Positions 11,880-23,027 are shown, counted from the first letter of the stretch. The stretch: 64,000 bases of DNA from Typhlomys cinereus (GCA_023101885.1 JALPQD010000213.1:3223751-3287750); one strand, 5' to 3'. Notes: a model not told the origin generated them from the letters alone. Program-made: numbers and translations.

Positions 11880-12060
11880 TGTTTTTTTTAGACAAGACCT
11901 CTTGGAGACCCAGGCTAGCCCGGAGCTCACCCTGTAGCCCAGGCTAGGCCAGAGCTCATCGTGTAGCCCATGCTGGCATAGCTCATGGGAATCCTCTGGC
12001 TTCAGCCTGGAGCGCTGAGATTCTAGGGTGCTCCGACCTGCCGTGTGCTGGGTGCCCTAG
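11880..12060 (-). repeat. B1-like SINE, antisense, with internal duplication
   Basis: CTTGGAGACCCAGGCTAGCC; the block CAGAGCTCAT(C)GTGTAGCCC repeats the preceding CGGAGCTCACCCTGTAGCCC. Confidence 0.65.
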
Positions 12061-13095
12061 CCGGCTTCCGAGGTGTGTTCGTGCCTCCTTGTCCCCTTCA
12101 GTCCTTGTAAACACAATCTTGATTGCAGGAGAGGAAGAGACGGCCCGTGGGGTCTCTACCTGGGGAGAGGAGCTAAGACTCCAGACAGACTTTGTCCTGA
12201 GAGGCAGCATGCTTACTACCAAGACAAAAATCAACCACGGCTCCTTTGGGCCCCAGGTGCCACACATGTGCAGCTGGGAAACAAGACAGAAAAGTCCCGA
12301 GGATTCCCTCCTTCCTTCGTTTTTACATGACACCAGGAGCAGGTGTCGTAGATGCACCTCTGCAGCCTGCACTGCCTGCCGGGGGTGGGGGGTGGGGGGA
12401 ACGACACTGGACAGCAGCCCTTTCTCTACCTCCCCAGACCCCAGGGGCTGCCTGTGAGCTTAACCTGGCTTCTAGCCCAGGCCTCCAGGAGGGGTGGTCA
12501 GAGACACCTGAGACCATGCACAACGGGACGCACGCGCCCAGACCCGAGGGGGGTGGGGAGCTGGACGCGGTTGCCCCTGAATCACCAGTTTCGTGTGTGC
12601 TCTCCGCGGCGAAGGCATCGTTTCCACCCAGCCTCCTGCAGCGCTGGCGGCCAGAGCCTCTTACCCAGGCTATAAATAGCGGATCATCAAGTCGCCTCTT
12701 CTGAGCACAAGGCGGCTCCTCTTCCAGCTGCCCGTCACCTGTCGCTCAGATTTCCCAGGTGAAGCCTGGTGAGAGAGGGGAGGAGGAATAAAAATGAGGG
12801 AGGCAGGGTTTGGGTTCCTAAAGCCGTTCAGGGGGGACGGAGAGGACAGCGGCCGACTTTTGAAGAGCTTGACATTTAAGACGTCATCATGATCATCTCG
12901 GGTCGGCCCGCTCCTCTCCAATTAAACGCACCGCACCAAGGGACTGTTGTTTCTGCGCAAGTCCTAGAAATCCGAGGGAAGAGGAGCCGCCAAACACGCC
13001 CCGAGAAAGCCACACAGAGTAAACGGCACTGAGTGACAGGCGCAGGGCTCTCTGGCTTCTGATGCAGTGACATGGAGCTGTGCAGAATCTCGCCT
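12060..13095. other. unique stretch with a TATA-like site and CRE-like site
   Basis: No SINE in about 1 kb. TATAAATA occurs at about 12671, and GACGTCA at about 12882 in an AT-rich block. This could be a conserved regulatory element, but nothing here proves it. Confidence 0.35.
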
Positions 13096-13099
13096 GTGC

Positions 13100-13360
13100 G
13101 GAGTGCTCCCTGCGCAGTGCTCCCTGGGGGTGCTCCCTGGGGGTGCTCCCTGCGCAGTGCTCCCTGGGGGTGCTCCCTGGGGGTGCTCCCTGCGCAGTGC
13201 TCCCTGGGGGTGCTCCCTGGGGGTGTTCCCTGCGGGGTGCTTCCCTGGGGGTGCTCCCTGCGCAATGCTCCCTGGGGGTGCTCCCTGAGGGGTGCTCCCT
13301 GCGCAGTGCTCCCTGCGCAGTGCTCCCTGGGGGTGCTCCCTGGGGGTGCTCCCTGCGGGT
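13100..13360. repeat. 13/14-bp minisatellite (GGTGCTCCCTGGG type)
   Basis: About 19 tandem copies of TGCTCCCTG spaced 13-14 bases, alternating between TGCTCCCTGGGGG and TGCTCCCTGCGCAG forms. The long open frames across it on both strands (GAPWGCSL and REHPQGA repeats) are by-products. Confidence 0.92.
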
Positions 13361-13926
13361 CAGGCACCGTGCCCTGTCTCCAGCATGGCACAGTCCTGAG
13401 GACTCCCCACAGCCAGCACACACCGTGTGTTCTCTAGGGAGGAGTTGGCTGCACACAGGTCACTCACCCACCCAAAGCTGCAGCAACTGCCTTTCCATCC
13501 AGCTGCAGAACCCCGTTCCTGCATAAGAGAGCTCTCTCTGTGTGCGCCCACTCATGCCCGTGAGTAGGGGACCCCGGATCCGAACTGGAGTCTGCTTTCC
13601 CGCTTTCCCAGCTCCACCCGCTCCGGCTGTGCGTGGGAAACAGGCACACGAATTCATCTGCAGTCCCGGGTCCGGGTCCCTCTGGCCCCCTGAATGTCCC
13701 TTGTCACAGCACCTTCTTTCAGTAGGACTGTCTTCTGTCTGTCTACCTCTGAGAGCTTCCACCTACAGGGGTTGGTATTCGTGGTCCATCTGAAACCTTA
13801 GGAGGCAGGGTCTCCAGCCCTACCCGAGAGGAAGTTTCTAGAGTAGGGTTGACCCCGGAGCATGCCTTGTGAGGGGCTGGCCTGATCGCGTGATTGACGT
13901 GGGAAGTCTCCGCCTGTCTGGGATTC

Positions 13927-14260
13927 TGTCACAGGCATTCTTGCTGCACTGCGAGATGACACCCACCACAGCTTAGGGGAGAAAGGGGAGATTCGCGGTT
14001 CCAAAGGGGAGATAAAGTCCATTAGGACGGAAGAGGCGTGGCAGGCGGCAGAAGCTGGAAGAGGCCGGGAGAGGCTAACCCCAAGAGCTGACTAGGGGTG
14101 GGAAGCAGGAGTGGGGCTCACCAACCTGGAGGCCACCCCCTAGGATGCGCCTTCCTCCCCAAGGCGCCACCTCCTAAAGCTGCCGAGACCTTCCGGAGCA
14201 TCAGCTAAGGGTTCAAACGCTCCATGAGCTTGTGGGGGACAACTTCCTCCAAACCACGTG
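13927..14260 (-). mobile_element. MaLR-type LTR (antisense)
   Basis: Shares, in order, AGGGGAGAAAGG, GGCAGAAGCTGG, CGCCACCTCCTAAAG and a terminal CAAACCACG with the element at 34879-35220. The boundaries are approximate. Confidence 0.65.
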
Positions 14261-14331
14261 TGGGGGACAGCGACCCCAGACCACGCAGGACAGCCTCGTC
14301 AGGATGGAAGAGCCGTGACAAAGCAGCCAGC

Positions 14332-14394
14332 ACGCGGGCACCAGCCAGCACGCGGGCACCAGCCAGCACGCGGGCACCAGCCAGCACGCGGACA
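14332..14394. repeat. 18-bp tandem repeat
   Basis: CCAGCCAGCACGCGGGCA repeats about three and a half times, nearly perfectly. Confidence 0.9.
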
Positions 14395-14660
14395 TGGATT
14401 CACCGCCCTCTGCGCTCACTGTGGGTGTCACGTGACCGGTTCCCTCCACTCCTGCCGCGGTGACTTCCCTGCCAAGATGGACTGTCACGTGGAACTCCAC
14501 GCTGCACTAAAGCCACCGTCCCCAAGGCACTTCAGTCAGCGGTTACAACCCATCGAAACGCAAACCCGAGTTTGAAACGGGCTGTTTCGAGAACATGGAC
14601 ACATGAACTCCTTCTTCTTACTCCAGATAAACAGAAACAAAATCTGCAAGGGTATAGACC

Positions 14661-14664
<4 letters not shown>

Positions 14665-14711
<47 letters not shown>
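14665..14711. repeat. GT microsatellite
   Basis: Pure (GT)n of about 46 bases. Confidence 0.95.
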
Positions 14712-14712
<1 letters not shown>

Positions 14713-14819
14713 ACAAATGAGTGTTGGGGGCACAGTTCACATGCCTGTGTGCCTGCGTGTATGTGTGCAAGTCAGAGGTCAACCTTGAATGCTATTCCTC
14801 AGGCGCCATCTAACTCTAT

Positions 14820-15117
14820 TTATTTTGTGTGCATGTGTGTGCGTACACGTATATGTGTAGAGGAGTGTGCAAGAAGGCACTTGAGCGTGTGTGTGTCTGT
14901 GGAGGCCCAAAGGTGACTTCGGGAATCATCCTGGCCTGCTCTTCCACCTTATTGCTTCGCTCTGGGGTTTCCCAGGCTCCTCCTTCCAGGGGTGGAATTG
15001 CAGACCACCACTATATCCACCTGGCATTTTTACCTGGGCTCTGGGGATCTGAACTCACGTCCTCCTGCTAGTGAGGCAAAGGCTTTTTAACTCCTGAGCC
15101 ATCTCCCCAGCCCCAAG
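14820..15117 (-). repeat. B2-like SINE, antisense, full length
   Basis: Shares GGAATCATCCTGGCCTGC, CATTTTTACCTGGGCTCTGG and CCTGAGCCATCTCCCCAGCC with the family. Confidence 0.85.
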
Positions 15118-15204
15118 TCATGTTTTCGCGCAGCGTCTCTCGTTGGTGCCTGGAGTTCGTCCTCAGGCTCAGCTGGCTGCCCACCAAGTCCAGCCGGAGT
15201 TAGA

Positions 15205-15462
15205 CGCACATACCGCACCATCAGCTTTTAGATGTGGGTGTGGGGAATTATCTCGATTAGGTTGACGAAAGGGGCAAACCTGTCCTCTGCGGGTGGCACT
15301 GCTCCCCGAGTTGGGGCCCTGGGCTGCGCTGAAGGGAGAAATGAGCGGAGCGCACGCATCTCCTGCAGCGCGGCAGCTGCCCCCATTCCCTGCTGCGGCC
15401 TCGTCTCTGCTGGGACTTCCAGCTACGAGCCAAATAAACCCTTTCTCCCTTTAGTTGTCTTC
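15205..15462 (+). mobile_element. MaLR-like or MER-type LTR fragment
   Basis: Contains GGAATTATCTCGATTAGG near the start and CCAAATAAACCCTTTCTCCC at the end, both seen in rodent interspersed LTR-like repeats. It runs into a pyrimidine microsatellite. Confidence 0.5.
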
Positions 15463-15513
15463 CTTCCTTCCTTCCTTCCTCCCTCCCTCCCTCCCTCCCT
15501 CCCTCCCTCCCTG
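15463..15513. repeat. CCTT/CCCT microsatellite
   Basis: Pyrimidine run of CTTC, then CCCT units. Confidence 0.9.
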
Positions 15514-16063
15514 TCCGGGCCCACGAACCAGCAAAAACCCGAACCTACAAACGTGGGAATCTGAAGTGGGAGCGGAAGGAATTAAAAGTTTCAGGCTTGG
15601 GTCAGAGCGGGTCTTGGATGTCCACCATCATCAAAGCCAAATGTATTGTAAAAGTACAGGGTTTTTGTAATCAAGAAGCAGGGCCAAATTCTTTACAGGA
15701 CTATGTAAAACGTATACATTTTGGTTAACAAAAAGAAGATAGGAGTGACACCCAATTGCCTTGGGGCAGACATATTGTCAGGTATGCTAAACATGCATGC
15801 CACCTAGTTGCTAGGAGGGAATGGACAATGGTCTGTGCATTAACATCTCTTTTGATAGGCAGGAAAGAACTGATAGGGAGGGAGAACAGCCCAGCCAGTT
15901 TCTTAGAGAAACAAAAGCATTCCAAAGGACCTGGGAGTTTTCTCAACTTCCAAGGAGGGAGCTCGACCTATCATAGTCTTGCAGCCGAGAGGCAAACTCA
16001 ACCGCCCAAGGGAGGAGTCACTCAATGGCCTGTTCAGTTGCTAATGTATCGTCCAGAGTGCAG

Positions 16064-16296
16064 GCTTCTGGGCCTAGCAACCCCCACACCTTCCTTCCTT
16101 CCTTCCTTCCTTCCTTCCTTCCTTCCTTCCTTCCTTCCTTCCTTCTGGGCCTAGCAACCCCCACACCTTCCTTCCTTCCTTCCTTCCTTCCTTCCTTCCT
16201 TCCTTCCTTCCTTCCTTCCTTCCTTCCTTCCTTCCTTCCTTCCTTCCTTCCTTCCTTCCTTCCTTCCTTCCTTCCTTCCTTCCTTCCTTCCTTCCT
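16064..16296. repeat. CCTT microsatellite with duplicated flank
   Basis: TTCTGGGCCTAGCAACCCCC is present twice (about 16065 and 16143), each time followed by (CCTT)n. The first run is about 55 bases and the second about 130. Confidence 0.92.
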
Positions 16297-16308
16297 CAAG
16301 GTATTTTT

Positions 16309-16545
16309 TGGACCAGAGAGATGGCTCTCTACCTCTACCTCTCAAGCAGGAAGTCCTGAGTTCGAATCCCACAGCCCACATAAAAATGCCAGGCAGAAGA
16401 AATGTCAGAGCCTGCACTTCCAATCCTGGAAATGGAGCCTGAGAAACTCCAGAGCAAAAGCAAAGAAGAGGTAGAAGCCACCCAGGGTAATTCCCGAAGT
16501 CACCCCCGGCCTCCACAGGCACACACATAATCAATCAATCAATCT
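16309..16545 (+). repeat. B2-like SINE
   Basis: GACCAGAGAGATGGCTC, GTCCTGAGTTCGAATCCC and ACATAAAAATGCCAGGCAG, then a CAAT-repeat tail. It follows directly on a long CCTT microsatellite. Confidence 0.85.
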
Positions 16546-16784
16546 TTAAAATCGGGGCATTGTAAATTTTCATTTATGTATGTATTTGAGAGACAGAGAA
16601 CACAATGTACAGGCAAAGGTCAGAGACAACTATAAGTCAGGCCTTTCCTTCCGCCGTGTGGGCAAGGTGTTTTATTATGACACTGTGGGGGTGGGATGCA
16701 GGGGGATAAGAAAAGGTAGCGAAGAAGCAACCAGAATGTTCCATACACGTGCAAGAGTTTGTCAAACATAGAATTCATCCATAA

Positions 16785-16935
16785 AAGGTCAGCAAGGTAG
16801 CTGGGCGGGTTCTATCCCGGGGAGCCCACCTGGCGGGAGGAGTGAACTGACTTCTGAAATGTCCTCTGACCTCGGCCCATGCATAAGGCATGCATGTGCA
16901 TTCTCTCTCTTCCTCTCAGATAAGTAATTAAATAC
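16785..16935 (+). repeat. B3-type SINE
   Basis: GGTCAGCAAGGTAGCTGGG, GGGGAGCCCACCTGGCGGG and ATGTCCTCTGACCTCGGCCC, then a pyrimidine run. Confidence 0.75.
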
Positions 16936-17044
16936 ATAGCAAAATATATTTTTAAAAAGAATGCATCCATAACGAAAAATAAGAAAAGAAAGAACATTTG
17001 CCAAGCCCCTCCTCTCGTGCCCTACTCCGCACGGCTCCTCTGTC

Positions 17045-17061
17045 CCCCCCCCCCCCCCCCC
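17045..17061. repeat. poly-C run
   Basis: An uninterrupted run of about 17 C. Confidence 0.9.
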
Positions 17062-17267
17062 GACAATAAGCTCCTGGCTCATGTTTCCCTGTTTGGCTTC
17101 CCTGGACTCCCAGCCAGAACTGGGGCACAGCACCAGGGCAGAGCACCGGGCACAGCACCGGGGCACAGCCCAGGGGCACAGTGCTGTATGCTGAAGCAGT
17201 GAGGACCCCGCCCCCCGGAAGTCTCTGCGCCCTCTGGACAAGGCATAAGGAATCACTACCGAACTAT

Positions 17268-17400
17268 CCCCAGTTGAGCATGGTGCTGCTTGCTTATGTC
17301 TCAGTACCCCGAGGCTGAGGCAGGAACATTACAAATTCAAGACCAGCATGGGCTACACAAGGAGCCCAGGGACGGCTCAAGCTGCAAAGCGAGAGCAGAG
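17268..17400 (+). repeat. B1-like SINE
   Basis: TTGAGCATGGTGCTGCTTGC, CCCGAGGCTGAGGCAGG and CAAGACCAGCATGGGCTACA. Confidence 0.75.
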
Positions 17401-17608
17401 CGGCTGAGAAACCAGCACGAGTTCTTTGTCTGCCATACGCGAGCCGGGCACATGCGGGGACCCTGGGGCAGGCACGGCACAGGAGAGGGGGCAGGAAACT
17501 TCACGCGTCTGTTTGACGCTTGAGAATGAGCCTTTAGGCACTCCTGTAAAGAATTACGTAGTTCTTGGGCTGCAGAGATAGACAGCTCAGTGGTTGAGAG
17601 TCTCCCTT

Positions 17609-17850
17609 TAGCACTGGAGAGATGGCTCAGGGGTTAAGACTGCCTAAGTTCGGATCCCAGGTCCCATGTAAAAATGCCAGGCTCTGGTGGGCAGAGTCTG
17701 GGAAATCCCAGAACAAAGCAAGAAGGAGGTAAAAGCAATGCAGGATGATTCCCGAAGTCACTTTTGGTTCTCTATAGGCACACATAGTGCCCTTTGATGT
17801 ACACACACACACGCACACACACGCACGCACGCACACACACACCACACAGA
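17609..17850 (+). repeat. B2-like SINE
   Basis: CACTGGAGAGATGGCTCAGG, CCATGTAAAAATGCCAGGC and GATGATTCCCGAAGTCAC, with a CA tail. Confidence 0.85.
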
Positions 17851-17865
17851 ATGGTTTTTTAAAAA

Positions 17866-18100
17866 AAGAGTCTACCTTTAAAGCAGAAGGACCAGAGTTT
17901 GGATCCCAGATCCCAGGTAAAAACACCAGGCAGAAATGACAGCAGCCTGCACTTCCTGGTCTGGAAGGTGGAGAGACAAGCAAAGAGTAGGTAGACGCAA
18001 TCCAGGATGACTCCTGAAGTCACCCTTGGGTCCTCCACAGGTACACAGACACACAGACACACAAACACAGACACACACAGACACACACAGACACACACAG

Positions 18101-18125
<25 letters not shown>
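17866..18125 (+). repeat. B2-like SINE, head-truncated
   Basis: AAGCAGAAGGACCAGAGTTT, AGGTAAAAACACCAGGCAG and GATGACTCCTGAAGTCACCC, ending in an irregular CA/ACAG tail (about 18040-18124). It lies directly behind another copy. Confidence 0.8.
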
Positions 18126-18131
<6 letters not shown>

Positions 18132-18294
18132 TTTAAAAATTTAAAAGAGACCATCCAGTTAACACCAGCTCGCAGAAGATGGCCTAATTGTGTGATTAAC
18201 ATGAGGAAACCCAGTTCACAGCGTGCAGAAAAAGTCCCCAGGCAGATGGCGCTGCAGTTGTTTTGTTTCGTTTTGTTTTGTTCTGTTTTGTTTT

Positions 18295-18550
18295 GCTGCG
18301 AGACAACACTCACACTGAGGCCACTCAGGGGAGAAAGGAGAGCCTACGTGACTTGCAGTTCCAGACGGGGCGCAGCCCATCATGGCTGGAAACATAGCGA
18401 CAGGCCTGGCTGGAGCTAGAAGCAGGAGGCAGAGAGAGCAGAGGAGGCAGGGCCTGGATACCCGGCTTCAAAGCCGCACCCCCCCATCTGTGAGCTGCCT
18501 TTCTCCAGCAGGCTCCACCTCTTAAAGATGCCACGCCCTTCCCATTAGGC
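18295..18550 (-). mobile_element. MaLR-type LTR (antisense, partial)
   Basis: Shares GGGGAGAAAGGAGAG, GCAGCCCATCATGGCTGG, CCACCTCTTAAAGATGCC and the order of blocks with the antisense LTRs at 13.9 and 34.9 kb. The 3' limit abuts a B2-like SINE. Confidence 0.6.
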
Positions 18551-18557
18551 CCACTAG

Positions 18558-18700
18558 GGCTGGAGAGACGGCTCAGGGACGAAGACTCTGCCTCACAAGC
18601 AGAAGGACCTGAGTTTGGATCCCAGGTCCCACATACACGCATGTGCACACACACACACGCACATACACACATGTGCACACACACGCATGCACACACGAAA
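18558..18700 (+). repeat. B2-like SINE, short
   Basis: AGGGCTGGAGAGACGGCTCA and GGACCTGAGTTTGGATCCC run straight into a CA-rich tail, with the middle segment missing. Confidence 0.75.
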
Positions 18701-18744
18701 AACAACTAAAGATTCAAACACATGAACCTGGGAGACCACCCACA

Positions 18745-18975
18745 CGCAAAACACAAGAGCTGGACAAGATAAAGAGAGAAATGGTTGGAAATTGGCAGGC
18801 CGGCAATCCTTGCCCCCTGCCTTGGTAAGACTATGGTGTGGCCAGTGCCCTCGAATCCTGGTGCCGGTGTAGCTTCTGCCAACATGCTCAACGGTCACCT
18901 GAAGTTGTGAGCTGGAATGAGCCCTCCTGGTTCCCCTAATTGTTTGGGTTAGGTGTATTCACGTCAGCAAAGAAA
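18745..18975 (+). mobile_element. old interspersed repeat, related to 26705-27060
   Basis: Shares GCCAACATGCTCAACGGTCA, GGTTCCCCTAA and TTGGGTTAGG with the repeat at 26705-27060, in the same order. The class is uncertain, possibly an LTR. Confidence 0.45.
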
Positions 18976-19361
18976 GGTGACGCTAAGCCCAGGTGGGTGC
19001 TGGGGGTCGCTCGGAGCTTCCGGCTTGTTCCCACTGCCAAAGGGCCCCTTCCTCAGGCAGGCGCCGGAAGCCGTTGCTGTCCAGCAGGCCCAGGGTGTCT
19101 TCCCGCCACCGCCCAGCACCGTGCGCTTGGACTTTGCTCCACTTCCCATAAGGACACGTCTACCCCAGAGAAGTAAAAGCCGGCTCTGTGGACAGAGGGC
19201 AAGAGATGCTGCGCACGTGGCCTGGAAAGCATCACCTCAGAGTGTCTCTCAGTGCAACCAACGCTGAAGAATTTCTACATCCAGAGACGGGGGTGGGAGT
19301 TGGGAAGGAGAGAGGGGAAGTTGCTTCATGCACAAAGCCCTGGATTCGAGTCTCAGCTTCA

Positions 19362-19528
19362 CATAAGCTGAGCAGGGTAGCGCATGCCTGCATTCCCAGT
19401 CCTTGGAAGGTAGAGGCGGGAGTATTAGGAGTTCAAGGCTGTAAAGCATTAGAGGCCAGCCCGGGCTGCGTTAGAGACCAGCCTGGGCTACCTGAAACTC
19501 AGTGTCAAAAATAAATAAATAAATAACA
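19362..19528 (+). repeat. B1-like SINE with AAAT tail
   Basis: GCAGGGTAGCGCATGCCTGC, GAGGCCAGCCCGGGCTGCG and GACCAGCCTGGGCTACC, then (AAAT)n. Confidence 0.8.
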
Positions 19529-19910
19529 GGGCTGAGAAGATGGCTCTGTGGTTAAAGCCGTTGCCTTGCAATCAAAAGGACCCAAGTTCACATCCCCAGA
19601 TCCCATGTAAAAATGCCAGGCGGGTGTGGCAGCCCGCCTGTCACTCCAGCCCTGGAAGGCGGAGCCTGGGGATCCCCAGAGCAAGCTGGCTGCCAGACGA
19701 GCCCTGATGGCTGCGCTGGGTTTAATGAGCGACCCGGGCTCACAGCATTAAGGTGGAACAGTGACGAAGGAGGATTCCCGATGCCTCCTGGGGCCTCCAC
19801 TGGCGCACACTCAAATGCACTGATGTTCACACACGCGCACTCGCATTACACCCACCCACATGCTAACTCACGTGCACACATGCATTCACATACCCACACG
19901 CTCTACACAG
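19529..19910 (+). repeat. B2-like SINE with divergent middle
   Basis: GGGCTGAGAAGATGGCTC, CCCATGTAAAAATGCCAGG and a CAC-rich tail. The middle carries an insert not shared by most copies but present, reversed, at 28.5 kb, so this is a second subfamily. Confidence 0.75.
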
Positions 19911-20669
19911 ACACGCATGAAAGAAAACGGCTCATGAATCCGTGGATTCCCTCCCTACACCCCACTAAGAAAAGTACCACGAAAGAACTGAAGGAGGAGC
20001 AGGATACGGGAGAGGAGACGCGGCAGGACACGGTGTCACACTGTGGGAAGGTTGGAAGGCCGGCACCGTGGTGACTCACAGGGGGAGCCGAGGCCCGCCG
20101 TGGAAGTGGGGGATGGGAGGGCTGGTGGAGGCTGGGAAGGCCAGGGAGACTCTGTGGTGGGACACCAGGTGTATACTCCCTGGGGAATTTGCACCTGCCC
20201 ATCACACATGGTGTGAGGAAGGCGGGAGGGGCAGAGTTGAGGGCCTGGTGCGTTGGGGGGAGGGGGCAACATCCCTCTGCCATATTGAATGCCCCAGCGG
20301 CTTCCTCACCCTGCACGTAGACAACCAGCCCTCCCAGGCCGCACACAAAAGACTCCTTTTCTGTAGAAATCAGCAAGAAACTCCAGGCAAATCCCCAGGG
20401 GACAGACTCTTGTGGGTCCCTTGGAAGAGCCTCACCAGTCACCCTTAGAGCTCTGCCCACCGTCCTCTAACATGACCACAGCGGTTTCTCCAGACGCTTC
20501 ATGGATGCTTCAGACAGAGAGCAGGTGCGAGCAAGTGGGCTGGGCGGGGGAGGCAGGGCAGGAAAAATGTGTGAATTCAGAGAGAAAATTTTCAAATGCT
20601 GCTGAATCCTCAGGGAGAGACAGTCAGATTTACATCTCAGGGTTCATGATTGTGAAATGTCAGAACACC

Positions 20670-21010
20670 AGGGTTAGACTCTAAGAGAGGAAAGAAAGAA
20701 AGGAAAGGAAAAGGAAAGAAGGAAGGGAAGGAGACAGGAAGGAAGGAAGGAAGGAAGGAAAGAAGGGAGGGAGGGAGGGAGGGAGGAAGGAAGGAAGGAA
20801 GGAAGGAAGGGAGGGAGGGAGGGAGGAGGGAGGGGAGGGAGGGAGGGAAAAAAGAGGGAAGAAAGGAAAGAACAGAGGGTGGATAGAGAGAAGGAAGGAG
20901 AAAGGAAGGAAGGAAGGAAAGAAGGAACAGAAAGAAAGAAGGAAAGAAAAGAAAGAAGGAAGGAAGGAAGGAATGAACGAACGAAGGAAGAGAGGAAGGG
21001 AGGGAGGAAA
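20670..21010. repeat. long GGAA/GGGA purine tract
   Basis: About 340 bases of almost pure purine on the + strand, with AAGG, GAGG and AAAG units. The antisense 114-residue frame is an artefact. Confidence 0.92.
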
Positions 21011-21084
21011 CAGGTCAAGCCAAAGAATCAGCAGTCAGAACAGCCCTAGATTTCTAGAAGTGGGGACAGAAAGGAGACTGGCCT

Positions 21085-21327
21085 TTTTTAAAAAGTTTTT
21101 ATTATTTATTATTTATTATTTATTCAATTGTGTGTGTGTGTTGTGTGTGTAGAACCACGGACGAATTCAGGAACCACCCCGGGATTCATAGGCTCCGCCC
21201 TACTAGGACCAGAAACGCAGGCCGCCCCCGCTTCTGCCCGGTGTCTGTACGTGGAGTCCAGGATCTGAACTCAGGACCTTCCGCCTGCAAGGCAGAGGCT
21301 TAACCCCTGAGCCATCTCTCCAGCCCC
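21085..21327 (-). repeat. B2-like CpG-rich SINE, antisense
   Basis: Nearly the same sequence as the 6.3-kb and 46.7-kb copies: GAACCACGGACGAATTC, GGATTCATAGGCTCCGCCC and GAGCCATCTCTCCAGCCCC. Confidence 0.8.
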
Positions 21328-21349
21328 TTGCCTTGTCTTTTGTATGTAT

Positions 21350-21540
21350 TTTTAAACTTTATTTATTTGTGTGTGTGTGTGTGTCACACTCTGGGATTTC
21401 CCAGGCTTTGCTCAACAGGGTCAGAAATGCAGGTGACTGGCCATTTCCACCTGGTGTTTGTATGTAGGACCTGGAATCCGAACTCAGCACCCTCTGCTTT
21501 CAAGGCAGTCTTAACCCCTGATCCATCTCTCTGGCCCTTT
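21350..21540 (-). repeat. B2-like SINE, antisense, shortened
   Basis: A GT run, CACTCTGGGATTTCCCAGG, GGACCTGGAATCCGAACTCA and CTGATCCATCTCTCTGGCCC, the reverse of the family. Confidence 0.75.
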
Positions 21541-21553
21541 TGTTTGTATTTAT

Positions 21554-21578
21554 TTGAGAGAGAGAGAGAGAGAGAGTA

Positions 21579-21611
<33 letters not shown>

Positions 21612-21612
21612 A
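21554..21612. repeat. GA microsatellite
   Basis: Near-pure (GA)n with one AAG/TAAG interruption. Confidence 0.92.
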
Positions 21613-22204
21613 TACGCACGTGCCCTGGGTTCGATCCTTAGCACCACGTACTGTGAGCAACGCTCGCGCACATGACCAGAAATTCATGGTCATCCTCAGC
21701 TCCACAGTGAGTTTGAAGGCACGCTAGCTGCTGTGAGAGCCTGTCTGTAAATAAATAAACTAAACAAGACAGTGAGGGGACCCTAGACTCCATCCCCATC
21801 ACCCCCCCACACACAAAACGATTCTTTTTGAGGAAGAAAATAGCAAAAATCGATGCCCCTTAAATTAATTACATTTCCACGTCTCTGAGTTTTCTCTGTT
21901 TCTGACCATGTCTGTGTGAAGGGGAGCTCCCTAAAAAAAAAAAAAAAAAAATCCATGTCTACGCTATAGATTCCGTAGGCTGGTTAGAAGTTTGTGGCTG
22001 GGGAGAGCTGGAATGTTGTAGATCGAGAGTCAGAATTATCTGGGGCGATCTTTAGTCTCCCCACTAGCCATCTATCAGCCCTCTCTGTTATCTCACATCC
22101 TTTTGACCACCAAGTGAAAAATGTTTGGAATGTATTATTAACTGACCGGTAGCTTTCACCAGCCCCAAGGCTAAGATGTTGTAAGTGGTGGTGGTAACCG
22201 GAGT

Positions 22205-22310
22205 CAGATGCCATGGCTCCTGCCGGCGACCCCAGCCGGCAGGGATTGCTGCGAGCTGGAGGACAGCCTGGGCTACAGCGTGAGACCCTGACTCGAAAAC
22301 AGTAACCACA
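22205..22310 (+). repeat. B1-like SINE fragment
   Basis: GATGCCATGGCTCCTGCCG, GGACAGCCTGGGCTACAG and GTGAGACCCTGACTCG. Confidence 0.6.
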
Positions 22311-22314
22311 GGGC

Positions 22315-22512
22315 TGAGCTCCCAGGTCCCAGGTACAAAACGCAGGTGGAAATAGTGGCGCAAGTAGTTCTGGCCCTGGTGGGCGGGGCCTGGGAAATCT
22401 CGGCAAAGCAAGAAAGAGGTAGAAGCAATCGGGGATGATTCCCAAAGTCACCCTTAGGTAACACACGGTGCCCTCTTTCTCTCTCTCACACACACACACA
22501 CAAATAAATAAA
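22315..22512 (+). repeat. B2-like SINE, head-truncated
   Basis: Contains GGTCCCAGGTACAAAACGCA, GAGGTAGAAGCAATCGGG and GATGATTCCCAAAGTCACCC, with a CA tail. Confidence 0.75.
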
Positions 22513-22554
22513 TTAAATTAAATACAAATAAAATTTAAAAAGCAACAGCAGCCA

Positions 22555-22820
22555 CTAACAGCTGTAGCAGAGGCTTGCCTGCCTCGCCTCCACTCGCCCG
22601 AGGTCCCTCCAGCGCTTGGTAAAAGCTTTGATGTGTGTACTTTCTTTCATGTGGCCGCTCGAGTGGTGGAACATGTGATCTGGGCCGCTCGGGCCTGTGC
22701 TCCTTGGGCCGCTCGTCATAGGCTCCGAATAAACTGTCTCGTATCCCCTTTGGATGGAGAGCTGCGCTTTGCGTCATCTGTGTCTCTATTTATTTTCTTT
22801 CTTGCAACGACTTAAATCTT
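22555..22820 (+). mobile_element. candidate retroviral-type LTR fragment
   Basis: The sequence carries CCGAATAAACTGTCTCG followed by about 80 bases and a T-rich end, like an R-U5 region. GGCCGCTCG occurs three times (22653, 22683, 22707). No gag, pol or env frame is nearby. The family is not recognised. Confidence 0.35.
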
Positions 22821-23027
22821 AGACCGAAAAATGAGATCTCATTGCCAGAGAGACTCCACTTGGGATGCTACTTATGCTAAAATATGGATCCGTTGTGATC
22901 CGAATTCAAGCTGTGCTGGTGTTGGCAGGACGGATGCTGAAATGGAAATAGTTCAAAGGAGGTTAGAGAGGCCCCTGCGCAGGGATGATATGCCAAGACT
23001 TCCGTGTGAGAAAAACAACGGATTGAC

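Noticed and set aside
12876..13526. Long repetitive frames on both strands (148-187 residues)
   Set aside because: They are produced by the 13/14-bp minisatellite.
16018..16534. KEGRKEGR and FLPSFLPS frames
   Set aside because: Translations of CCTT microsatellite.
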